The position numbers and the translations under genes are program-made. Source: Marinomonas rhizomae (lineage in GTDB: Bacteria; Pseudomonadota; Gammaproteobacteria; Pseudomonadales; Marinomonadaceae). From it: 64,000 nt of DNA. The stretch lies in contig NZ_CP073343.1 in the NCBI RefSeq assembly GCF_024397855.1, positions 2,914,001 through 2,978,000 of the forward strand, written 5' to 3'. How positions within the stretch are numbered: the first letter of the stretch is position 1; the number at the start of each line of letters is the position of its first letter. Below are positions 47,270 through 56,851 of the stretch, piece after piece. The notes beneath the pieces were generated by a model that saw only the letters and a list, made by a program, of their open reading frames with translations, was not told the DNA's origin and did not search any database.

Positions 47270-48304
47270 ATGAAAAAAATCCCTCTAGCAGGCTTGGCCT
47301 TATTAGCTGGCTCAATGATGTCTATGACTGCTTTCGCAGCAGAGCCTGAATATAAGCTCAAACTACACCACATGCTGCCACCAGCATCTAATGCCCATAG
47401 CAACTTTCTAGAACCTTGGGCAAAAAAAGTGGAAGCAGAATCGAATGGGCGTATTCACATTGATATTTATCCGGCTATGCAATTAGGCGGCAAGCCGGCT
47501 CAACTTTTCGACCAAACTCGCAAAGGTATTGTCGATATTTCTTGGACTGTCGCAGGCTATACTCCTGGACGTTTCCCTAAAATGACCTCTTTTGAACTGC
47601 CCTTTATCCCAGGCTCGGCTCAAGCAACCAGTATGGCTTTACAGGAATATGCCGAAACAGAAATGCAAGATGAACTAAAAGATGTTCATCTACTGGCGGT
47701 TCATACTCACACACCGGGCTCTCTTCACTCACGTGATAAAAGAATTAAAACGCTTGAAGACCTAGAAGGATTAAAAGTACGTGCGCCAAATAAAGCCATG
47801 TCTGAAGCCTTCGATCTTGTGGGCGCCAATACGGTATTTTTACCCGTAACAGAAATGCCCAGCGCTCTTTCTAAAGGTGTAATAGACGTAGCTGTATTGC
47901 CATATGAAGTGGTTCTACCAATGAAAATCCATGAACTTGTTGGGCACCATACTGAGTTTAAAGGCACCGGCTTATACACAAATACCTTTATTTTTTCGAT
48001 GAATAAAAAAGTATATGACAGCATGCCTCTCGACTTACAAAAAGTGATCGACAATAACTCAGGCATTACGTTAGCGGGCCACATTGGCAAGCTTTTCGAT
48101 GACTACGAATTATTTGCACGTAAATTCGCTGTGGATCGTGGTAATACTTTTGATTATATCGAAGGAGCAGAACATCAACATTGGGAAAAAGCCATGTCCC
48201 CAATCGCAGAAAAATGGGTGAAAGACATGAATGAGGATGGCTATGATGGCCAGCGCTTACTTGATAAAACGAAATCCTTGATTCAAAAATATAATGACCT
48301 CTAA
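47270..48304 (+). CDS. dctP: DctP-type TRAP solute-binding protein, copy 1
   Basis: Periplasmic acid-binding protein (344 aa) with a signal peptide ending AFAA. The DctP fold marks are KLHHMLPP, GRIHIDIYPAMQLGGK, the carboxylate-binding Arg in LEGLKVRAPNK, and FLPVTEMPSALSKGVIDV. It is very similar throughout to copy 2, which lies 344 bp downstream. The start at 47270 is set by AAAGG and not the GTG at 47261. A terminator-like hairpin separates it from copy 2. Given the operon across the promoter, an aromatic or aryl-alkanoic acid is a candidate ligand. Confidence 0.93.
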   Translation: MKKIPLAGLALLAGSMMSMTAFAAEPEYKLKLHHMLPPASNAHSNFLEPWAKKVEAESNGRIHIDIYPAMQLGGKPAQLFDQTRKGIVDISWTVAGYTPGRFPKMTSFELPFIPGSAQATSMALQEYAETEMQDELKDVHLLAVHTHTPGSLHSRDKRIKTLEDLEGLKVRAPNKAMSEAFDLVGANTVFLPVTEMPSALSKGVIDVAVLPYEVVLPMKIHELVGHHTEFKGTGLYTNTFIFSMNKKVYDSMPLDLQKVIDNNSGITLAGHIGKLFDDYELFARKFAVDRGNTFDYIEGAEHQHWEKAMSPIAEKWVKDMNEDGYDGQRLLDKTKSLIQKYNDL

Positions 48305-48648
48305 GAAGCATCATTGTTAACCTGAAAACAGCGCTCTTCCCTTAGAGCGCTGCTCTTATAGGGATATCTCACAAAACACTGTTATAACGAAGGATTAGGA
48401 ATAATCTAAATAGGTCACTTTCACCCTTTTTTAAGCAACCATACCTATTTTGAATACCTTGGGTAAAAAATCTATCTTCCAGATTGTTGAAATGCACAAC
48501 AATCTATGTCAAAAAGGAGTGAGTTTTAGGCAATAATAAGGAAATGACGCCTGCATAACTTTGTCATCTAAAGTGATGACATACCTAAAATGTCATTAAC
48601 GACTCCAAAAGCAAGACTCGTATAACAAAAAAAATAAAGGTGATCACA
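48305..48648. promoter_or_regulatory. Region between the two dctP copies, with terminator and palindromes
   Basis: CAGCGCTCT / AGAGCGCTG (48329-48352) forms a hairpin after copy 1. ATTGTTG-N7-CAACAAT (48483-48503) is a perfect palindrome followed by CTATGT, matching the region ahead of copy 1. TGTCATC-N6-GATGACA (48562-48581) is a second palindrome absent from copy 1. Copy 2 therefore probably has its own regulated promoter. No gene is seen. Confidence 0.6.
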
Positions 48649-49686
48649 ATGAGAAAATTCAAACTACAAAGCTTGGCATTAATTGCTGGCTCTATCATGT
48701 CCATCAATGCCCTAGCGGCAGAGGCGGAATACACCTTCAAGCTTCATCACATGCTTCCACCAGTCTCTAATGCACACACAAACTTTCTACAACCTTGGGC
48801 AGATAAGGTAGAAGAAGAATCTAACGGCCGCATCCATATTGATATCTATCCAGCCATGCAATTGGGTGGAAAACCACCACAACTTTTCGATCAGACTCGT
48901 AAAGGGGTTGTTGATATTACTTGGACGGTTGGCGGCTATACTCCCGGACGCTTCCCGAAGGCCACTGTATTTGAACTGCCGTTTATGCCTCTAAACGCTC
49001 GTACCACAAGCATGGCTTTACAAGAATATGCAGAAAAAGAAATGCAGGATGAACTAAAAGACGTTCACTTACTTGCCATGCACACCCACTTCCCAGGCTC
49101 CCTCCATTCCCGTGATAAAGACATCAAATCTCTTGAAGACCTTGATGGACTAAAAGTACGTGCGCCAAACAAAATGATGGCTGATGCTTTCGGTATTTTG
49201 GGTGGCAATACGGTTTTCATGCCGGTTCCTAGCATGCCAAGCGCCCTATCAAAAGGCGTTATCGATGTAGCTGCGCTACCATTTGAAGTCGTTAAACCAT
49301 TAAAAATTGATGAATTAGCACCACACCATACTGAGTTCAAAGGTGATCGTGGCCTCTACACTCAATTTTTCATTTTCGCGATGAATAATGATTCTTACGC
49401 AAAACTTCCAGCGGACCTGAAAGCCGTCATAGACCGAAATTCTGGCGTGAATCTAGCAGGCTTTATTGGTGACGCATTCGATGCGTATGAAGTAGGCGCT
49501 CGTGGTGATGCAGTAAAACGCGGTAATACTTTCAGTACCATTGAAGGTGCCGAATACGATCGCTGGAAAACAAAACTTGCGCCTGTCACTGAGCAATGGC
49601 TAGAAGAAATGAATGATGAAGGTTATGACGCACAACGTCTTCTAGACGAAGCCAAAGACCTCATTAAGAAATACGAAAACTTTTAA
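48649..49686 (+). CDS. dctP: DctP-type TRAP solute-binding protein, copy 2
   Basis: A 345-aa paralogue of copy 1 with the same layout: signal peptide ending ALAA, KLHHMLPP, the binding Arg in LDGLKVRAPNK and MPSALSKGVIDV. Differences cluster near the ligand region (VTEMPSA versus VPSMPSA; VVLPMKIHEL versus VVKPLKIDEL), which could change specificity. It lies 33 bp before dctQ, so it is the copy most closely tied to the permease. The start has AAAGG upstream. Confidence 0.93.
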   Translation: MRKFKLQSLALIAGSIMSINALAAEAEYTFKLHHMLPPVSNAHTNFLQPWADKVEEESNGRIHIDIYPAMQLGGKPPQLFDQTRKGVVDITWTVGGYTPGRFPKATVFELPFMPLNARTTSMALQEYAEKEMQDELKDVHLLAMHTHFPGSLHSRDKDIKSLEDLDGLKVRAPNKMMADAFGILGGNTVFMPVPSMPSALSKGVIDVAALPFEVVKPLKIDELAPHHTEFKGDRGLYTQFFIFAMNNDSYAKLPADLKAVIDRNSGVNLAGFIGDAFDAYEVGARGDAVKRGNTFSTIEGAEYDRWKTKLAPVTEQWLEEMNDEGYDAQRLLDEAKDLIKKYENF

Positions 49687-49719
49687 GCCATACCGTTACC
49701 GTACGTAGGATGATTTAAC

Positions 49720-50223
49720 ATGATACGTTTTACTACCGACTTACAGCGCTCTTTCCTAGGGCGCGCCTCTGACATATTAGCACTGACAGGTGGGTTTATC
49801 ATGTTAGTGGTAGCGGCGGTTACCGTCGCTAGCATTATTGGACGAACCACGATTGGTCAATCAATAGAGGGAGATTATGAGATAACAGAAATGGGGCTAG
49901 CCATGGCCATCTTTCTCTTTCTCCCTACTTGTTATATCCGTAAAGGCCACGTCATTGTTGACTTGTTTACGGCTAACTGCAAACCAAACACCTTGCTCAC
50001 TTTAGGAATAATTAGTGACCTTGTGTTTACCCTTGTTTCGTTTACTTTTGCGTATCGAATGACCCTAAGTGGCTTTGAAGCAAAAGAATATTTAGAGCAA
50101 AGTATGCTACTTGAACTTCCCACTTGGTGGACTTTTATTGTTGGTGTCATTGCTATGACACTTTGTGGTCTGTGCGGCCTATATCGCTTGTCCGCAACAC
50201 TTCGTGGAGGTAATCATGAGTAA
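49720..50223 (+). CDS. dctQ: TRAP transporter small permease DctQ
   Basis: A 167-aa inner-membrane protein with four hydrophobic segments (about 20-45, 60-80, 95-118, 138-158). The block GDYEITEMGLAMAIFLFLPTCYIRKGHVIVD is typical of DctQ. It forms the membrane complex with DctM, whose start overlaps its end by 8 bp. Confidence 0.93.
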   Translation: MIRFTTDLQRSFLGRASDILALTGGFIMLVVAAVTVASIIGRTTIGQSIEGDYEITEMGLAMAIFLFLPTCYIRKGHVIVDLFTANCKPNTLLTLGIISDLVFTLVSFTFAYRMTLSGFEAKEYLEQSMLLELPTWWTFIVGVIAMTLCGLCGLYRLSATLRGGNHE

Positions 50224-51535
50224 TATCGAACTGGCCTTTTTAATGATGGCTGTGCTGATGGTCTTAATGAGCATCCGCATTCCGATTGCATTGTCCATGT
50301 TAGTGTGTGGCGCATTTGGTTACGCCATGATCGGTGGCTTCCCTGCTCTATTGGAATATTTAGGCACCGCGCCCGTTTCAAAGTTCTCTAGTTATGATTT
50401 ATCGGTTGTACCGCTTTTCCTACTAATGGGAGAGTTAGCCACACGCTCTGGTATTACAGCAGAACTTTTTAGAACCTGTAATACATGGATAGGCCGTCAA
50501 CGTGGTGGTATTGCCATGGCGGCTATTGCAGGTTGCGCTGCATTTGGCGCTATTTGTGGATCTTCGTTAGCAACAGCGTCCACTATGGGGAAAGTAGCGC
50601 TTCCTGAAATGAAGCGTCTTAATTATTCTGGCAGTCTTGCTGCTGGCGCACTAGCGGCAGGCGGTACATTAGGGATTTTGATTCCGCCATCAATGGTACT
50701 CATCATCTTTGCGGTACTGACTGAGCAAAACATCTCTAAGATGTTTATTGCAGCCTTTGTTCCAGGCTTTTTAGCAGCTGGCGGTTATATTCTTGCCATT
50801 GCTATTTATGTGCGTTTGTACCCAGATGCTGGTCCACGCGGTGAAAAAACGACCTTTGCCCAAAAAATCAAATCCACCAAGGATGTTTGGCACATCACGG
50901 GGATTTTCTTAATTGTTTTGGGTGGGATTTATTTAGGTGTTTTCACACCCACTGAAGCCGCGTCTGTTGGGGTTATCCTGACAGCAATCCTAGCATTCAC
51001 TCACGGTAAAATGCGTCTTGATGGCTTGTTAGTCTGCTTAATGAAAACGGCTGTTTCTTCTGCAATGATCTTTTTCATAGTCTTGGGGGCAGATTTATTT
51101 AGTGTCTTTATTGCGCTATCAAGATTACCAGACTTAGGGGTAGAGCTGATTCAAAACTCAGGTTTGTCGCCATACACTATATTGGTTTGCATGCTGCTTA
51201 CCTATTTGGTCATGGGCTGCTTCTTAGACAGTTTGGCGATGATTTTGCTAACCATTCCAATCTATTTCCCAATGGTTATGGCAATGGACTTTGGTATTCC
51301 ACAAGCAGATTTAGGTATTTGGTTCGGCATACTCGCTTTGATCGTTGTCGAAGTGGGATTAATAACGCCCCCTGTTGGTATGAACGTTTTTATTATCAAA
51401 TCGTTTGATGATTCGTTGAAACTAAAAGAGTGTTTTAAAGGTGTGATTCCATTCCTCCTCTCTGACTTTGTTAGGGTGGCTTTGTTAATACTTTTCCCAA
51501 GTATTACCCTCGGCTTGGTTCACCTAATTGGCTAA
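50216..51535 (+). CDS. dctM: TRAP transporter large permease DctM
   Basis: A 439-aa transport subunit with about 12-13 hydrophobic segments. Conserved stretches are AICGSSLATASTMGKVALPEM, AGGTLGILIPPSMVLI, GVFTPTEAASVG and VGLITPPVGMNVFII. It moves the bound acid with Na+. The ATG at 50216 has TGGAGG in front; the open frame to 50165 lies inside dctQ. It serves both DctP copies presumably. A 13-bp GC hairpin follows (51543-51576). Confidence 0.95.
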   Translation: MSNIELAFLMMAVLMVLMSIRIPIALSMLVCGAFGYAMIGGFPALLEYLGTAPVSKFSSYDLSVVPLFLLMGELATRSGITAELFRTCNTWIGRQRGGIAMAAIAGCAAFGAICGSSLATASTMGKVALPEMKRLNYSGSLAAGALAAGGTLGILIPPSMVLIIFAVLTEQNISKMFIAAFVPGFLAAGGYILAIAIYVRLYPDAGPRGEKTTFAQKIKSTKDVWHITGIFLIVLGGIYLGVFTPTEAASVGVILTAILAFTHGKMRLDGLLVCLMKTAVSSAMIFFIVLGADLFSVFIALSRLPDLGVELIQNSGLSPYTILVCMLLTYLVMGCFLDSLAMILLTIPIYFPMVMAMDFGIPQADLGIWFGILALIVVEVGLITPPVGMNVFIIKSFDDSLKLKECFKGVIPFLLSDFVRVALLILFPSITLGLVHLIG

Positions 51536-51542
51536 TGAAAAC

Positions 51543-51576
51543 CAACAAGAGCCGGGAATTATGCCGGCTCTTGTTG
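51543..51576 (+). terminator. Stem-loop after dctM
   Basis: A perfect 13-bp stem (CAACAAGAGCCGG and its complement) with an 8-base loop lies 7 bp past the dctM stop. A T-run is poor, so some read-through into marR is possible. Confidence 0.65.
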
Positions 51577-51666
51577 CATAGAGAAGACTCTAAACTGTTT
51601 AGCATTACACCAGATTAGTTTTTTTATATTACAATACGGGTTCATCTGATTAAAAATGAGACTTAA

Positions 51667-52125
51667 ATGGCTGACGACACAAAAAAAACAGACCAACCAG
51701 TGGACTTTGGGATACTCAATAGCTTAGTTGGTTATCGCCTACGTCGCGCTCAAATGAATTTCTTTAGCAAGTTTTCTGAAGTGTGTTCTGATCTTGGCAT
51801 TAGTCCTGGTTTATTTGCCATTATTGCCATCGTGGAACGTAACCCTGGCTTAACTCAAACGGCTGTCGCTCAAGCCCTCGGTAATGACAGATCGGCCATG
51901 GTGGCCGCGGTCGATAAGCTAGAGCAAATGGACATTATTGAACGTCGACCAGCCATTAATGATCGCCGTTCTTATGCTTTATTTATGACTAAAAAAGGTG
52001 AAAAGTTTTTCTTAACGTTAAGCGATCGCGTCATGGAACATGAACAAATCATGGCTGCACGCTTAGAAGGTGAAAATGAATTGGAGTGGCTTTTGAAAAC
52101 GCTAGACACCTTGTCTCATGGCTAG
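51667..52125 (+). CDS. MarR-family transcriptional regulator
   Basis: A 152-aa winged-helix repressor type protein. Helix-turn-helix is LTQTAVAQALGNDRSAMVAAVDKLEQM; the wing is RRPAINDRRSYALFMTKKG. MarR regulators (for example HcaR and CouR) commonly control hydroxycinnamate operons and respond to the CoA thioester. Placed at the end of the TRAP cluster, it is the natural candidate to bind the palindromes before both dctP genes. The inducer is not known. Confidence 0.92.
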   Translation: MADDTKKTDQPVDFGILNSLVGYRLRRAQMNFFSKFSEVCSDLGISPGLFAIIAIVERNPGLTQTAVAQALGNDRSAMVAAVDKLEQMDIIERRPAINDRRSYALFMTKKGEKFFLTLSDRVMEHEQIMAARLEGENELEWLLKTLDTLSHG

Positions 52126-52163
52126 ACAAAGTAGCGCAAAATCTGACTCTCTTATCTTGTCAT

Positions 52164-52204
52164 AAAAAATAACCCAACCATCAAAAATGGTTGGGTTATT
52201 TTTT
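52164..52204 (+). terminator. Bidirectional terminator between marR and hybrid kinase genes
   Basis: A very strong 18-bp stem (AAAAAATAACCCAACCAT and its complement) with a 5-base loop and T/A runs on both sides lies between two converging genes. Confidence 0.96.
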
Positions 52205-52229
52205 TGTAATATACTCGCTACCGTTCTAA

Positions 52230-55200
52230 TTACGGTAATGCTGCGAAAATGATAGCGAGCTCTTCTTCTAGCTCAACATTCAACTCGGTCGTATTAATAG
52301 ACGCCATGCAGGCTTCTATTTCAGCTATGTCTTCTGACACTTTTAACACACTTTCATAGGCAAACACTCTATTGGAAAATTTCAACAATCCCATCGTCAG
52401 TGCTGCACCTTTTAGAGTGTGAAGGTTCTCACGCGTTGTCACCTGATCCTTCTTATCGGCCGCTTCTTTTATCTTGTCTAATAAATCTTTTGCCTCAAGA
52501 GTAAAGCCTTCGACAACGCTTCGGTAAAGATCCACACTGTCACCAAATCGGTTCAAGATGGATTCTATGTCTTCGTATTCATCACCATTGTTGTCACTGG
52601 CATTGTTTTCACTAGCATTGTTTTCACTAGCATTGTTTTCACTAGCATTGTTTTCACTAGCATTGCTTTCAGGTGTTATGACTGCTGGCTCAATACACTC
52701 AGGTGATTCGCTCTCTTCTTCATGAATCACAACCGCTGAGTTACTTTGATTCGCCGGTTTAGCCGTCGTGTGTTTAAGAATACAGCCAACCATCTGATCT
52801 ATATCTAAAGGTTTACCAATATGATCGTTCATGCCAGCGTCAAGGCAAGACTGACGGTCTGTTTCTGACACATTTGCGGTCATGGCGATAATAGGAAGTG
52901 GAGCAAATTTCGACACTTTACGAATTTGCCTAGTCGCTTCTAAACCGTCCATTTCTGGCATCTGCATGTCCATTAAAACCAAGTCAAAGCTGACTTCATC
53001 ATGGTTTAATACTGTTGCGACACCCTCTATGCCATTTTCAGCAACGGAAACGATAGCCCCTTCCGCCCTCAATAACTCCGTGGCGACTTGTCTATTAAAA
53101 GCGTTATCTTCCACCAGTAGTAGTTTTAGTCCCATTAGACTTTCTTCTTGCTGATTATCCTGAGACCTTTCTATATCGGTAGTCGTACCTGAAAGAGATT
53201 GGTATACAGATTCTGATAATTTGCTCAAAGTAACAGGTTTCAATAAGTAGCTGGAGACTGCTTTAAGCTCATTGCCTGATTGATTACTCTGCATGCTGGA
53301 CAGCATTATTATTTTGGGTGCTATTTTAAAGTCACCGGTACTAGACAGCAGATCTTCAATGCTGTTCTGATCGATGAAGTCCACAGTCTTTGTATCCAAC
53401 AAAATCACATCATAAAAATCATCCTGTTTGGCAGCTAAATGAATACATTGCACAGCTTCTTCAATAGACTCCGCTTTTTCGCAATACCAGCCGAGAGTCG
53501 ATGCCATACGAGTCAAAATAACTTGTGTCGCCACATTGGTATCGACAATTAAAATACGCAGTGTTTTTGAGGGTAATGAATGTGGTCTTGTTTCAAGCGG
53601 ACTATCAGCAGTTGGCAAATCAACAGTAAAATGAAAACGACTGCCTTCCCCCAATACACTATCTACGTTCAACTCCCCGCCCATCAGCTCAACAAATCGG
53701 CGGCAAATGACCAAACCTAGACCCGACCCTCCAAAACGCCTTGCAGTAGAGGATTCAGCTTGCGAGAACACATCAAAAATAGCGTCTATTTGATCTTTCG
53801 CAATACCAATACCCGTATCATTAACAGAAACACTTAAACGTGATACGCCCTCAACAGCCTGCGACTTGATTTGCACAACAACACTGCCTTCTAGGGTGAA
53901 TTTGACAGCATTGCTGACTAAGTTAATCAGTATCTGCAATAGGCGTAATTTATCTCCGATGAGATATTCTGGTATATCTTTATCAACGTCAAAAATCAGC
54001 TCAACGTCTTTTCCTAACGAACTTCCAGACAAAACAGTAGACAGTTCGCATAATAATTCTTCGACTTCAAACGGCGCTTTCTCTAAAACCAGCTTTCCAG
54101 CATCGACTTTAGAAAAATCCAAAATATCATTAATTAAACTCAATAATGATTTCGCTGATATTTGCGCTTTTGATACATAATCATTTTGTTGATGAGTTAA
54201 CGTCGTACGTTTGACTAAATGCAGCATCCCCAGAATGGCATTCATGGGCGTACGAATTTCATGACTCATATTGGCAAGAAAGTTTGATTTCGCCGCACTA
54301 GCCGCATCCGCTTCCTCTTTGGCTTTTCGCAGCCAACTCTCTAATTCATATTCTTTGGTAATATCGCGGTTTATTCCCATTAATTTTGTCATTTTGCCAT
54401 TTGAATTTTTTTGTAAAATGGCACGCCCCAAAATATAACGAATACTGCCATCGGATACGATGATTCTAATAATGACTTCTTCGTGTTCTTGCCCTGCAAT
54501 GGCAGCATTGAATGAAGCTTCAGCAGACGCTAAATCTTCAGGATGAATAAATTCCCGCCATTTTTCGAGTGACAGTCCTTTATTCGTTATGGAACGAGGT
54601 AGCTGATAGATGTCGAACATCAAATCGCTCCATTCCGACACTCCAGTTTCTATGTCTAAATGCCAAACGCCTAACTGAGCGACCTCTGCCGCCATAAGCA
54701 TTTGATCTCGCGCATAAATCAACTCTCGCTGAGCTCTTTTTTGTTCCGAAATGTCGATGGCCATCCCAAGAAAACCAATCAACTCACCATCGCTATTTTT
54801 CATTGGTGTAACCAATATAGAAACAGGGAGATGATTCCCCTGTTTATCAATATAGGTCCATTCTTGGCTATCGTAACCATCACGTAACGCGAAATAAACG
54901 AACGCTTCACGTTCATCAACTTGCACTCCGGTCGTTTCAAATATTGTCACACACTTCTGGTCCATCTCCGATTGAAGATGGAATACAGCTGGCGTCAACT
55001 TACCAACCACTTCCTCTGCGGTATAACCCAACATTTTCTCTGCGCCATAGTTAAAGAGTGTAATAAAACCACTCATATCCGTTGCGATCATTGAAACCTC
55101 AGATGACGCATTTAGCACATCATTTAATAATACATTAAGTTCACGTAACTCAGCTGTTTGCTCCTTAACCTGATGTTCTAAATTGGTATTCAATTCTTGT

Positions 55201-56594
55201 ATTCTAGCCTCTGCTTTTTTACGCTCAGAGATATCTCGCACACTTTTAGACACACCAATGATGATATTTTTAGCATCTAAAATGGGGGACAACGTCAGTG
55301 AAACGGGGACTTCCGTACCGAATTTAGTCTTTCTACGAGTCTCAATGGAGTGCGCTTCTTTATTCGCTATTAGATTAGAAACCGTATCAAAATTTTCCTC
55401 TTTAAGGTCTCCTGGCACCAGTAGATCATAAATAGATTGTCCTATGGCCTCTTCATGGGTGAAACCCAAAATACGCTCGGCGCTCTTATTCCAACTGACA
55501 ATCAGCCCATCTAAACTATGACTAACAATACCATCAGCAGAGCTTTCTACTAACGCGGTGATTCTGGATTGATGAGCCATCACTTCACGCTGACGTACGG
55601 TGTTTACTCGAACCACCACCACAAAACCAGCACCCAGTAAGCTGATAAAAAAGCCCACTACTAAAAAAAACAAAGGATCTGGAAGGTGTAGATCTGCAAT
55701 AAAGGCAGGAGAGACATTTAATTTACTCTTCCAATTCCGACCATAAACAACTGTCGTTTGAACTTGCTCATAACCTCTATGTTTCAGTTCACCTGTGTTA
55801 TAAAAAAGCACTTGATCATCTAAATCTGTAATGTCATAAAGTTGGTAATGAACTTTATTAGGATCATAACTTAGGCTGTCGAGAACCTCTTCCGTTATCA
55901 ACGCCGCATAACTCCAACCGAAACCTTTGTTTATTCGCTCTGATTGAGTATTTGGCGTACTACCTCCACGGTAAATTGGCATAAGAATTAAAAAAGATTG
56001 CTGAGGTTTTCCCGTGGCTTGCACTAAAGTAATTGGACCGCTTAAACGCACTTCGCCAGTGTATTGCGACGATGTAGCAGCCTCTCTGCGGTTTCTTTCT
56101 GATGCTATATCCAACCCAACCGCCTGACGATTACGCTCTACCGGTTCAATATACTGAATAACATAATGCTCGTTAAAGTTGGGGTTAAGCATTTTTATGG
56201 AAAATTCTGGCCAGCCATCTTGACGAGCCAACGATGTAAAACTCGCTATGTCTGATTGTGGTACTCGTCGGATAAAACCAAAACCGTGAGCCCCTGGAAA
56301 CTCGTCGTCAATATCTCTCGATAGACTATATCGCTTAAAAATATCGCGTGTAATCGTGTTTTCACCTGCTGTAAGCACAGCTCCGCGAGCACCGCGCAAT
56401 CCATACTGGTATAGCTCTATTCTAGACGTCACTTCTTGCTTTAAAGTAACCGATGTATCGTAAGCCGCCTGATTAATTCTTTTCTCATTTGAGTAATAAA
56501 CGTCATAAGCCACAGCACAAGTGATTAACGTCCCGACAAGCAAAGTGATCATCACCCAGCGATTGAATATGTTTTCAGATGACAACCAATTCAC
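52230..56594 (-). CDS. Hybrid histidine kinase: CHASE-PAS-PAS-PAS-HisKA-HATPase-REC-REC-Hpt
   Basis: A 1454-aa membrane sensor. Order: TM about 13-32; periplasmic CHASE domain (YQYGLRGARGAVLTAG, GAHGFGFIRRVP, GLDIASERNRREAA); TM about 305-328; three PAS domains (about 345-460, 490-610, 630-750); HisKA with His778 in NMSHEIRTPMNA; HATPase with DTGIGI and GGSGLGL; receiver 1 with Asp1067; receiver 2 with Asp1209 in LMDMQMPEMDG; a low-complexity linker of NASEN repeats; Hpt with His1392 in HTLKGAA. This gives a complete phosphorelay with Hpt as output, so a separate response regulator must exist. No regulator is adjacent. The ligand of CHASE is unknown. Confidence 0.95.
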   Translation of the reverse strand: MNWLSSENIFNRWVMITLLVGTLITCAVAYDVYYSNEKRINQAAYDTSVTLKQEVTSRIELYQYGLRGARGAVLTAGENTITRDIFKRYSLSRDIDDEFPGAHGFGFIRRVPQSDIASFTSLARQDGWPEFSIKMLNPNFNEHYVIQYIEPVERNRQAVGLDIASERNRREAATSSQYTGEVRLSGPITLVQATGKPQQSFLILMPIYRGGSTPNTQSERINKGFGWSYAALITEEVLDSLSYDPNKVHYQLYDITDLDDQVLFYNTGELKHRGYEQVQTTVVYGRNWKSKLNVSPAFIADLHLPDPLFFLVVGFFISLLGAGFVVVVRVNTVRQREVMAHQSRITALVESSADGIVSHSLDGLIVSWNKSAERILGFTHEEAIGQSIYDLLVPGDLKEENFDTVSNLIANKEAHSIETRRKTKFGTEVPVSLTLSPILDAKNIIIGVSKSVRDISERKKAEARIQELNTNLEHQVKEQTAELRELNVLLNDVLNASSEVSMIATDMSGFITLFNYGAEKMLGYTAEEVVGKLTPAVFHLQSEMDQKCVTIFETTGVQVDEREAFVYFALRDGYDSQEWTYIDKQGNHLPVSILVTPMKNSDGELIGFLGMAIDISEQKRAQRELIYARDQMLMAAEVAQLGVWHLDIETGVSEWSDLMFDIYQLPRSITNKGLSLEKWREFIHPEDLASAEASFNAAIAGQEHEEVIIRIIVSDGSIRYILGRAILQKNSNGKMTKLMGINRDITKEYELESWLRKAKEEADAASAAKSNFLANMSHEIRTPMNAILGMLHLVKRTTLTHQQNDYVSKAQISAKSLLSLINDILDFSKVDAGKLVLEKAPFEVEELLCELSTVLSGSSLGKDVELIFDVDKDIPEYLIGDKLRLLQILINLVSNAVKFTLEGSVVVQIKSQAVEGVSRLSVSVNDTGIGIAKDQIDAIFDVFSQAESSTARRFGGSGLGLVICRRFVELMGGELNVDSVLGEGSRFHFTVDLPTADSPLETRPHSLPSKTLRILIVDTNVATQVILTRMASTLGWYCEKAESIEEAVQCIHLAAKQDDFYDVILLDTKTVDFIDQNSIEDLLSSTGDFKIAPKIIMLSSMQSNQSGNELKAVSSYLLKPVTLSKLSESVYQSLSGTTTDIERSQDNQQEESLMGLKLLLVEDNAFNRQVATELLRAEGAIVSVAENGIEGVATVLNHDEVSFDLVLMDMQMPEMDGLEATRQIRKVSKFAPLPIIAMTANVSETDRQSCLDAGMNDHIGKPLDIDQMVGCILKHTTAKPANQSNSAVVIHEEESESPECIEPAVITPESNASENNASENNASENNASENNASDNNGDEYEDIESILNRFGDSVDLYRSVVEGFTLEAKDLLDKIKEAADKKDQVTTRENLHTLKGAALTMGLLKFSNRVFAYESVLKVSEDIAEIEACMASINTTELNVELEEELAIIFAALP
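52586..52670 (-). repeat. 15-bp in-frame tandem repeat between receiver 2 and Hpt
   Basis: About five and a half copies of CATTGTTTTCACTAG (plus-strand view) encode repeats of Asn-Ala-Ser-Glu-Asn. The inner copies are identical and the outer ones carry substitutions. The copy number can change without breaking the frame, altering only linker length. Confidence 0.95.
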
Positions 56595-56851
56595 ATTTGC
56601 CTCCTAGCAAAATTATCTACCGATAAGTGTAGATTAACTAATGGTTTTTAGAAGCAACTGAGTCATAAAAAACAAAGAAATTACATAACGTTACGTATGG
56701 TAAAATCACTCTCGACGTTTCACCTGAACACTACTATTTAACATTCCATAACCTTGTCCTGTATCAACAGAACAGTCACAACCTGAGCGTTTATCTTCTT
56801 TTTAGGCTATAAATACATTATTTTCCGATCAAAACGACAGGATCACGTTTT

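Noticed and set aside
52586..52670. CRISPR or intergenic satellite
   Set aside because: The 15-bp repeat is in frame within the kinase gene and encodes a linker.
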